Positions 57,658 to 64,000 of a DNA stretch of 64,000 nucleotides are shown piece after piece (the stretch's first letter is position 1; the number at the start of each line of letters is the position of its first letter). Origin of the DNA: Verrucomicrobiota bacterium (lineage in GTDB: Bacteria; Verrucomicrobiota; Verrucomicrobiia; Opitutales; Opitutaceae); the NCBI GenBank assembly GCA_016235555.1, contig JACRKC010000021.1:21069-85068 (forward strand), given 5' to 3'. The position numbers and the translations under genes were made by a program. A model generated the notes under the pieces. That model was given only the letters and a program-made list of their open reading frames with translations, did not search any database and was not told the origin of the DNA.

Positions 57658-58197
57658 ATGTCCCTCACGCTTGCCACGCTCATTCCCGGTCTGTTGCTCG
57701 TGCTGCTCGGCGCGCCGTTGGTGCTCGGGCATTCCGGCTACGCGGCGCTGCTCAAGGCGCTGCCACGCTCGCAGCGCGCGACCTACGTCTTCTTCACCGC
57801 GGGCGCGGCGTGGTTTCTCTACAACATCTGGCATCTGTCGCCAGCGGATTTCGGCGACTACCGGAAACTTCTCTTCGTGGGCTTCCTGATCGTGGCCGTG
57901 CTGTCGTTCAAGTGCGTGCCGGATTTCCTCGCGGTGCGCGGGTTGTGCATTCTGGTCCTGATGGGCGCGATGCCGCTGCTCGATGCGGGCTACATGAATT
58001 TCGACCACTGGCAGATCGTGTTCTACAAAATCGCGGTCTACGTCGCGATTGCGCTCGCGATCTGGCTCGGCGGGCAGCCCTGGCGGATGCGCGATTTCGT
58101 CGCGTGGCTGTTTGCGCGGCCGGGGCGGGCGCGCAGCGTGGGCGGCGCGCTCGCGGGCTACGGGCTGGCGTTGTGCGGCGTGGCGTTCACCTACTGA
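57658..58197 (+). CDS. Small polytopic membrane protein of unknown function
   Basis: A 179-residue protein from ATG 57658 with about five hydrophobic helices (TLIPGLLLVLLGAPLVL, YVFFTAGAAWFLYNIW, LLFVGFLIVAVLSF, ILVLMGAMPLLDAGY, IAVYVAIALAIWLG). No catalytic motif is recognised. It is 8 bases downstream of the inverted-repeat cassette and 7 bases before gmk, so it is part of that short operon. Confidence 0.75.
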   Translation: MSLTLATLIPGLLLVLLGAPLVLGHSGYAALLKALPRSQRATYVFFTAGAAWFLYNIWHLSPADFGDYRKLLFVGFLIVAVLSFKCVPDFLAVRGLCILVLMGAMPLLDAGYMNFDHWQIVFYKIAVYVAIALAIWLGGQPWRMRDFVAWLFARPGRARSVGGALAGYGLALCGVAFTY

Positions 58198-58204
58198 CCC
58201 CGCG

Positions 58205-58810
58205 ATGTCCGCCGCGCCCGTGCTCATCGTCATCGCCGGTCCCGCCGGCTCGGGCAAAAGCACGCTGTGCGACCGGCTGGTGGCCGAGTGCCCGGAGTTT
58301 TCGCGCGTGGTGACCACGACGACGCGCGCGCCGCGCGACGGCGAGGTCAACGGCGTGCACTACCACTTTTTCACGCCGGAGGTGTTCCGGCAGAAGGTGG
58401 CGGCCAGCGAATTCCTCGAATGGGCGCAGGTGCATGGCGACAGCAGCGACCGCTGGTATGGCACGCTCAAGTCGAGCGTGTTCAAACCGCTGGCGGCGGG
58501 CCGCAGCCTCGTCCTCAGCGTGGACGTGCAGGGCGTGGAGAGTTTCCGCCGCGCGGCGCGCAGCGACCTGTGGCTGGCGCAGGCGATGACGACGGTGTTC
58601 ATCGTGGTCGACCGCGAGCGGCTGGTCGCGCGCATGCAATCGCGGGCGAAGGACAACCCGGCCGAGATCGAGCGCCGGATGCAGACGGCCGAGGCGGAGC
58701 TGCGCGAGGCGGCGAAGTTCGATTTCCGCATCGAGAGCAAAACGCGCGACGAGGATTTTGCCGCGCTGCGGTCGATCGTGGAGCAGGCGCGGGGGCGGAA
58801 GGCCTATTGA
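58205..58810 (+). CDS. gmk: Guanylate kinase
   Basis: A 201-residue enzyme that phosphorylates GMP to GDP. P-loop GPAGSGKST near residues 11-19, GMP-site segments TTTTRAPRDGEVNGVHYHFF and WAQVHGDSSDRWYGTLKS, and the family lid region (IERRMQTAEAELREA). ATG 58205 gives the normal start. The segment YGT replaces the common YGTP by KSSV downstream but binding residues are otherwise kept. It is followed by repeat-rich DNA (58809-59034). Confidence 0.93.
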   Translation: MSAAPVLIVIAGPAGSGKSTLCDRLVAECPEFSRVVTTTTRAPRDGEVNGVHYHFFTPEVFRQKVAASEFLEWAQVHGDSSDRWYGTLKSSVFKPLAAGRSLVLSVDVQGVESFRRAARSDLWLAQAMTTVFIVVDRERLVARMQSRAKDNPAEIERRMQTAEAELREAAKFDFRIESKTRDEDFAALRSIVEQARGRKAY

Positions 58811-58950
58811 GGTTCGCATCATTGAGTGAAACGGAGCGTCCCGCCGAGGACTTCGGAGGTGTCGGCGAGACGCCGACACCAGCACCCGAGACGGGTGCGC
58901 TCCCCGAACCGCCGAACTCTTGGTCACCCTATTTCTCGAGACTCAGTAGT
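58809..58950. repeat. Palindromic element, 'ggagcgcccgcg' family
   Basis: GAGGTTCGCATCATTGAGTGA at 58809, then stems GTCGGCGAGACGCCGAC and GGAGCG...CGCTCC. Similar to 17729-17852 and to the element starting at 63883. Part of the gene-free 58811-59212. Confidence 0.75.
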
Positions 58951-58976
58951 GTCGTGACCCGGAGGCTTCGTGACCG

Positions 58977-59034
58977 GTAGCCGCGAGCGCCAGCGAGTGG
59001 TGGGTAGTGTCAACTCGCGGGCGCTCGCGGCTGC
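58977..59034. repeat. GTAG palindrome, 'gccgcgagcgtgagcgagtgg' family (decayed)
   Basis: GTAGCCGCGAGCGCCAGCGA (58977) and GGGCGCTCGCGGCTGC (to 59034), a degraded relative of 5617-5675 with the right foot CTGC instead of CTAC. Confidence 0.7.
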
Positions 59035-59212
59035 CGGATTGCGCACGAGTGCGTTTCTTTTGGGTCGAGGCACCGGCCGGTCGACGGGACAATCCGGCCG
59101 CGGCGTCGGGATTGCCTTACGAAATTGTAAGATGTTAGGTCTGGGGTGGAGCCGGCGCGGCCGGCAGTCTGCCTCCTCAGGCCCGCCGCCCGGTCCCGCG
59201 CCGGGATTCTCC

Positions 59213-59941
59213 ATGATCACCATGTCCACCTCCGCCGCCGCTCACGCTGTCACGCCTTCCAGCATCCTGGTGGTGGAGGACGAACAGAAGACGCGGGACT
59301 CCCTGGCGGAGGGATTGCGCCTCGAAACGTGGTCCGTCGCGACGGCCGCCAATGCGGCGGAGGCGGTGGCGCAGCTCGAGCGCGGGGTGTTCGATCTGGT
59401 GGTGCTGGATCGGATGCTGCCGGATGGCGACGGGCTGGCGGTGTTGCGGCACCTGCGGACGCGCGGCGCCCAGACGCCGGTGCTGATGCTCAGCGCGCGG
59501 GGCGAACTCGATGACCGGGTGGCGGGGCTGGAGGGAGGGGCGGACGATTACCTCGCCAAGCCGTTCGCGTTTGCCGAGCTCGTGGCGCGCTGCCGGGCGT
59601 TGTTGCGGCGGCCCGTCCTCAGCACCGGGCACTTTCTGCGCTGCGGCGATCTGCAGCTCGACACCCGCGCGCGGGTGGCGGTGCGCGGGGCCGGGGAAAT
59701 CCCGTTGAGCCCCCGCGAAGTCGACATCCTCGAATATCTGCTGCGCTACCAGGGGCAGATCGTGACGCGCGAGATGCTCGAGCGTGACGTCTGGAAGCAG
59801 TCGCGGCGCATGACGTCGCTGGATAATGTGATCGATGTGCAGATGATGCGGCTGCGGCGCAAAATCGATGGCGAACAGGCCGAGCGGTTGATCCACACGG
59901 TGCGCGGGATCGGCTACCGGATGGGACAGGAGGCCGGGTGA
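59213..59941 (+). CDS. OmpR-family response regulator
   Basis: A 242-residue regulator from ATG 59213 (ATG 59222 is an alternative). The receiver has ILVVEDEQ, D in LVVLDRMLPDGDG and K in YLAKPFAF; the C-terminal winged HTH reads LSPREVDILEYLLRYQGQIVTREMLERDVW. It overlaps the start of the sensor kinase gene as GTGA (59938-59941), so the two are translationally coupled and form one two-component system. Signal unknown. Confidence 0.93.
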   Translation: MITMSTSAAAHAVTPSSILVVEDEQKTRDSLAEGLRLETWSVATAANAAEAVAQLERGVFDLVVLDRMLPDGDGLAVLRHLRTRGAQTPVLMLSARGELDDRVAGLEGGADDYLAKPFAFAELVARCRALLRRPVLSTGHFLRCGDLQLDTRARVAVRGAGEIPLSPREVDILEYLLRYQGQIVTREMLERDVWKQSRRMTSLDNVIDVQMMRLRRKIDGEQAERLIHTVRGIGYRMGQEAG

Positions 59942-61341
59942 ACGCGTGGCTGCGCCGGCACACGCTGCGGTTCCGGCTCGCCGCGTGGTATGCGGTGGGC
60001 GGCACGGTGCTGCTCGCGGGGTTCAGTGCGACGCTCTACGTGTTCGTGGCCGACCGGATGGCGCGGCCGCTGGCGTTCGAGTTGCGACAGGATTTGGCGG
60101 AGATCCAGCGGCGGCTCACGATCCAGCCGGGACCGCGCGTGTTGTGGGATGGGCGGCCGTTGCAGGCGCGCGGTCGCTGGAACCCGGAGGATCCGTGGTT
60201 CGAGCTGTGGGATGAGCGCGGCGAACTCGTGCGCCGCGTGTGGCCGTTTGCCGACGCCCGGGTCGAGCAGCCGCCCGTGGCTCCCGCCCGGGGCCGCGAG
60301 ACCGTGTCGATTTTCAATGTCGCGCGCGACATCCAGCTGCGGGTGCTCTCCCTGCCGTATCCGGTGCCGGGACACGACGAGCCGTGGATGATCCGGGTGA
60401 TGACCATCCACCAGCCGAATCGCGACGCGCTCGGTGCGCTGCGCCTGATCATCGCCGTGGCGCTGCCGACGGTGGTGGCGCTGCTGGTGTTCGGCGGCTA
60501 CGTGGTGACGCGGCGCTGGCTGCACCCGCTCGACGAGATGGCGGCGGCCACCGAGCGGATCACGGCGGACGATTTGAGCCGGCGGATCCCGGTGGCCAAT
60601 CCCAACGACGAACTCGGCCGCATCGCCAAGGTGTTCAACCTGACGCTGGAGCGGCTCGAGTTGTCGTTCGTGGCGCTGGACCGCTTTGTCGCGGACGCCT
60701 CGCACGAGCTGCGCACGCCGCTCACGACGCTGCGCAACGTCGGCGAGGTCGGCCTGCGGCGCAGCCGCACGGTGGAGGAATACCGGGAGATCATCGGCAG
60801 CATGCTGGAAGAGGCCCAGCGGTTGCAGCTGCTGGTGCAGCGGTTGCTCGAACTCGCGGCGGCCGAGGGCGGCGCACCGGATGTGCAACGCGGGCGGGTG
60901 CGGCTCGACGAGTTCGTGTCCACCTGTGTCGCCGAACTCGGAGTGCTGGCCGAGTCCCGCGAACAGCGGATCGCGCTGGAGACCGCGGTGTGTTTTGCGA
61001 TCACCGATCCGGTGCTGTTGCGGCAGGCCCTGCAAAACCTGATCGACAACGCCGTGAAATACAGTCCCGAGCGCTCGACGATCCGCGTGGGGGTGCGGGC
61101 GCAGGGCGCGACGTGCGAGGTGACCGTGACGGACGAAGGCCCGGGCATCAGTGCGGAACACCGGCTGCATCTGGCGGAGCGGTTCTACCGGCCGGACGGC
61201 GGGCGCGGGCGCACGAGCGGCGGCTTCGGCCTCGGGCTCGCGCTGACCAAGGCCTACATGCGCATCCTCGGCGGCGAGCTGCGCTACGAACCGGCGCAAC
61301 CGCGTGGCAGCACGTTCCGGTTGACGCTGCCGGGCGCGTAA
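59938..61341 (+). CDS. Sensor histidine kinase (CzcS/CusS-like layout)
   Basis: A 467-residue membrane kinase starting at GTG 59938 in a GTGA overlap with the regulator gene. Two membrane helices (about 13-37 and 165-190) enclose a periplasmic domain, followed by HAMP (WLHPLDEMAAATERITADDLSRRI), HisKA with H256 (ASHELRTPLTTLRN) and HATPase (LIDNAVKYSP, GPGISAEHRLHLAERFYR, GFGLGLAL). This layout is typical for metal- or stress-responsive two-component sensors, but the signal is not identifiable here. Confidence 0.93.
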   Translation: MNAWLRRHTLRFRLAAWYAVGGTVLLAGFSATLYVFVADRMARPLAFELRQDLAEIQRRLTIQPGPRVLWDGRPLQARGRWNPEDPWFELWDERGELVRRVWPFADARVEQPPVAPARGRETVSIFNVARDIQLRVLSLPYPVPGHDEPWMIRVMTIHQPNRDALGALRLIIAVALPTVVALLVFGGYVVTRRWLHPLDEMAAATERITADDLSRRIPVANPNDELGRIAKVFNLTLERLELSFVALDRFVADASHELRTPLTTLRNVGEVGLRRSRTVEEYREIIGSMLEEAQRLQLLVQRLLELAAAEGGAPDVQRGRVRLDEFVSTCVAELGVLAESREQRIALETAVCFAITDPVLLRQALQNLIDNAVKYSPERSTIRVGVRAQGATCEVTVTDEGPGISAEHRLHLAERFYRPDGGRGRTSGGFGLGLALTKAYMRILGGELRYEPAQPRGSTFRLTLPGA

Positions 61342-61659
61342 CGGAGGTCCGAATACACACCAGCGGCGCGCCGGCCGGCGGCGTCGCTCGTGAGCGGAAC
61401 ACTGTCGCCGGCCGTGGCACACTCCGGGCCCGGGAGCGATGGCTGGCGGCGGATTGCGCGCTGCGTCCGGCGTCGCGGCGGATGGGGCTGACAAAAATGT
61501 CAGGCAAACCACCTTGTCGCAGCAGGTCGCGCGGGAATCGTCGCGGGGCTTTCCCCCCGCCCCCGCAGTTTTTCGACGTCTTTGCTTTATTTCCCCCCAG
61601 CGGTTTCGTGGTCGCCGGCTTCGTTCGGGCGGCCGGAATCAGGCGAATTGCCCATCACG
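61342..61659. other. Gene-free spacer, nothing recognised
   Basis: No gene, strong palindrome or RNA gene is seen in this 318-base stretch between the kinase and the glycosyltransferase gene. Composition resembles flanking DNA except for a pyrimidine-rich run around 61545-61600. It probably holds the promoter of the glycosyltransferase gene. Confidence 0.5.
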
Positions 61660-63660
61660 ATGCGGCGATCCCGCTGGACGGGCGTGGCGGTGACATTGTT
61701 GTTGGCCACCTACGTGATCCTGGCCGTGGACGCGGCGTGGCGGCTGGGGCCGTCCTTTGATGAAGGCCAGCAGCTGGCGGTCGGCTACAATCTGTGGCGC
61801 AACGGCGACTACCGGATCGAGGGAGCCAACGGCGATTTCATCAAACGCTGGGCGACTCTGCCCTACCTGTGGTCCCGGCCCAACTTTCCCGGCCGGGAAG
61901 ACCCGGACTGGCGGCAGGCCCTGCCCTACGAACTGGGACGGACCTTCTTCTTCAAATCCGGCAACCGTCCGGAGGCGCTGCTGCGGCAGGGCCGGAGCAT
62001 GGTCGTGGTGCTGGGCGTGGCGACCGGCTTGATCGTTTTCCTGTGGGGGCGGCGGCTGTTCGGCGATGCGGGCGGGTTGATCTCGCTGGCGCTGTTCGTG
62101 TTCAGTCCGCACATGCTGGCGTTCGGCAGCATGGTGTCGACGGACATGTCGGTCACCCTGCTGCTGCTGGTGTCGACGTGGTGTGTGTGGCGGCTGCTGC
62201 ATCGCATCACCTGGGGCTGGACGCTGGCGAGCCTGACGGTCTTCGGCCTGCTGGTGCTGGCCAAGCTCTCCTCGTTGGTGATGATCCCGATCGCCCTGGT
62301 GCTCAGCGGGGTGAGAATGGCGACGCGGCGGCCGCTGCTCATCGGCGGGCCGGGCGGGGTGGTGGTGCTGAGACGACGGCGCGGGTGGGCGGTGGTGATT
62401 GTCGGGATGTTCGGGCTCCATGCGGTCGCGGGTGTCGCCGCCATCTGGGCGCATTACGGTTTTCGTTACACGGCCAGCCCGGAGCCGGCGGACTCCGGGA
62501 TCATGTTGCGAGCGTTGACCGAACGCGACGAAGTGCCCTGGCATTTCGAGGCGACGATCACGTGGCTGCGGCACACGCATCTGTTGCCGGAGGGATTCCG
62601 GCGGGGCGTGCATGCGTTGCTGACCACGGACGATCAGCTCGGTTCGTTCATGCATGGCCGGTGGAAACTTGGCGGGCACCGCACGTTTTTCCCTTACGCG
62701 ATCTGGGTGAAGAGTTCCCCTTCCCTCCTCCTCCTCCTGGCGGTGGGCATCGGCGCCTGGTGCGTCCGCGGCCGCCGCCGGGCCGGGCCGGGTGCGGCGC
62801 CCTCCCTCCACGTGGCTGCGCCGTTGATCGTGCTGGTGGCGGTTTACCTCTTCGTCGCGGTCATGGAGGACATCAATCTCGGGCATCGTCACATCCTGCC
62901 GATCTACCCGGCGTGCTATGTGCTCGCGGGATCGGCGGCGTTGCTGGTGAGCGCGTGGCCGGGCCGGCTCGTGGCGGCGGGGTTGCTCGTCTGGGTCGCC
63001 GGCGACACCCTGGCCATCCGTCCGAATTACCTCGCCTATTTCGGTGCGCAAGCCGGAGGCGCCGGCAAGGGCTACACGCACCTCGTCGACAGTTCGCTCG
63101 ACTGGGGCATGAATCTACCGGAGTTGAAACGGTGGCTGGACGTGCACAACCCGGACGGCAGGGAACCGGTGTTCCTCGCCTATTTCGGCACCGACGACCC
63201 GGAGTGCCACGGCATCAAGGCGCACCGCCTGCCGGGATTCTTCGACTGGTGGCGGCCCCAGGACCGGACACCGCCGCGGCCCGGCTACTATGCCATCAGC
63301 GCCTCGCTGTTGCAGGGCGTCTACACGGCGGCCTTCGGCCCGTGGAGCAACGAGAGCGAGCGCACCTACCGCACGGCGGTGCAGAATTTCGAGACGCTGC
63401 GCCGGACCCGCCCGGGCTCCCGGGAACGCAAAGAGCTCATGGCGCGGACCTCGCCGAAATTCTGGGCGGACGAGTTCTTCGTGCTGGAGAACCTGCGGTT
63501 CGCGCGGTTGTGCGCGTGGCTCCGGCACCAGGGGCCGCCGCCGCACCAGGTCGGCCACGCGATCCTGATCTGGAAACTCGATGCCGCGGCGCTCAAGGCC
63601 GCGCTGCTCGGTCCGCCGGTGGAGCTGACGGACGCACCGCTCGTGCTGCGGCGGATGTGA
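61660..63660 (+). CDS. Membrane glycosyltransferase of GT-C fold (GT39/ArnT-like)
   Basis: A 666-residue polytopic protein from ATG 61660 (MRRSRWTGVAVTLLL), with about ten or more hydrophobic helices. The luminal loop after the first helix carries the acidic motif GPSFDEGQQLAVGYNLW, consistent with the GT-C catalytic Asp-Glu site. It probably transfers a sugar from a lipid carrier to a protein or lipid on the periplasmic face. It stands alone. The longer frame to 61582 is not supported. Confidence 0.85.
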   Translation: MRRSRWTGVAVTLLLATYVILAVDAAWRLGPSFDEGQQLAVGYNLWRNGDYRIEGANGDFIKRWATLPYLWSRPNFPGREDPDWRQALPYELGRTFFFKSGNRPEALLRQGRSMVVVLGVATGLIVFLWGRRLFGDAGGLISLALFVFSPHMLAFGSMVSTDMSVTLLLLVSTWCVWRLLHRITWGWTLASLTVFGLLVLAKLSSLVMIPIALVLSGVRMATRRPLLIGGPGGVVVLRRRRGWAVVIVGMFGLHAVAGVAAIWAHYGFRYTASPEPADSGIMLRALTERDEVPWHFEATITWLRHTHLLPEGFRRGVHALLTTDDQLGSFMHGRWKLGGHRTFFPYAIWVKSSPSLLLLLAVGIGAWCVRGRRRAGPGAAPSLHVAAPLIVLVAVYLFVAVMEDINLGHRHILPIYPACYVLAGSAALLVSAWPGRLVAAGLLVWVAGDTLAIRPNYLAYFGAQAGGAGKGYTHLVDSSLDWGMNLPELKRWLDVHNPDGREPVFLAYFGTDDPECHGIKAHRLPGFFDWWRPQDRTPPRPGYYAISASLLQGVYTAAFGPWSNESERTYRTAVQNFETLRRTRPGSRERKELMARTSPKFWADEFFVLENLRFARLCAWLRHQGPPPHQVGHAILIWKLDAAALKAALLGPPVELTDAPLVLRRM

Positions 63661-64000
63661 TAATTGAGGCTCGCACCATCAACTGATGTCGGACGTTCGG
63701 GGTGGGGCGGGTCTGTGACCCGCCTTCGAACACTCCGCGCGCGAATGAGCGGGTCTCGCCCCCTGCTTCAGCCTAAAAAACGCAGATGAATTTAACCGCA
63801 GAGAGCACAAAGAACTCAAAGAGCGCGCTGCTGGGTTTGGACACCGGCCGAGACTTTCGCCTCGCGGGTGAACAGACCTACTGAGGTTCGCACAATTGAG
63901 TGACACGCGGTGGTTCGGGGAGCGCCCGCGTCCCGCGGGCTGTCCTCGGCGTCTCGCCAAGGATTTCGGAGGTGTCGGCGAGACGCCGGCACCAGCACCC
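63661..64000. other. Gene-free right edge with palindromic remnants
   Basis: No gene is seen. The stretch holds a single GGGCGGGTCTGTGACCCGCC hairpin (about 63703-63723), a GAGGCTCGCACCATCAACTGA box near 63666 resembling the heads of elements at 58809 and 63883, and the left part of a 'ggagcgcccgcg' element that runs off the edge from 63883. Confidence 0.7.
63883..64000. repeat. Left part of a 'ggagcgcccgcg' family element, cut by the edge
   Basis: GAGGTTCGCACAATTGAGTGA (63883) followed by GGGGAGCGCCCGCGTCCCGC and GTCGGCGAGACGCCGGC. Matches the left and middle parts of 17729-17852 and 58809-58950. Confidence 0.72.

Noticed and set aside
1..64000. tRNA, rRNA, tmRNA or riboswitch genes
   Set aside because: No T-arm-like GTTCRANNC segment in a cloverleaf context, no rRNA signature and no recognisable riboswitch core was seen by eye. 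A covariance-model search would be decisive.

Overview
The window is a high-GC bacterial chromosome segment. The Tat-exported Gfo/Idh/MocA oxidoreductase, several sulfatases, Opitutaceae-style TonB receptors (N-terminal LTPF/LSAF motif, C-terminal aromatic residue), a giant secreted protein with RAVGPSL C-terminal repeats, and intergenic spacers full of GTAG/CTAC-bounded palindromes suggest a verrucomicrobium, probably Opitutaceae. That assignment is inferred from gene content. I see no rRNA, tRNA, CRISPR array, prophage or transposase gene.

Layout. 1-4276: periplasmic nitrate reductase genes (napD, napA, an unusual four-heme napB) and a small unknown gene. 4435-5595: secreted FG-GAP protein. 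6230-34136: a carbohydrate and sulfate-ester utilisation region with two TonB-dependent receptors, two ceramidase-like hydrolases, a fused sugar nucleotidyltransferase/GHMP kinase, a Gfo/Idh/MocA oxidoreductase coupled to a sialidase-like protein, three sulfatases with lysine-rich tails, a Na+/solute symporter and an exported S51 peptidase. A GNAT enzyme, a PAP2 membrane protein and small exported proteins lie between them. 34379-39006: a beta-propeller/phosphoesterase fusion, an AlkD-like protein and DAHP synthase. 39039-42000: an unknown TPR-like protein, a small HTH protein surrounded by three copies of one odd-length palindrome, a papain-fold-like protein and a charge-segregated small protein. 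42001-47108: an alpha-oxoamine synthase, a hybrid sensor kinase and a divergent LuxR-type response regulator, an arrangement that recalls Lqs/Cqs signalling. 47117-55675: lytic transglycosylase, 5'-nucleotidase-like enzyme and a 2048-residue metzincin/propeller protein. 55799-63660: miaB, an IVS-type four-helix-bundle cassette in long inverted repeats, a membrane protein, gmk, an OmpR/HK two-component pair and a GT-C glycosyltransferase.

The most striking non-genic signal is the set of more than twenty intergenic palindromes. Most are bounded by GTAG and CTAC, belong to several sequence families, are often nested inside one another, and in two cases are translated in frame within signal-peptide N-regions. 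This matches the REP/BIME hallmark (GTAG foot) of elements mobilised by RAYT (TnpA-REP) transposases, which would have to be encoded elsewhere in the genome.
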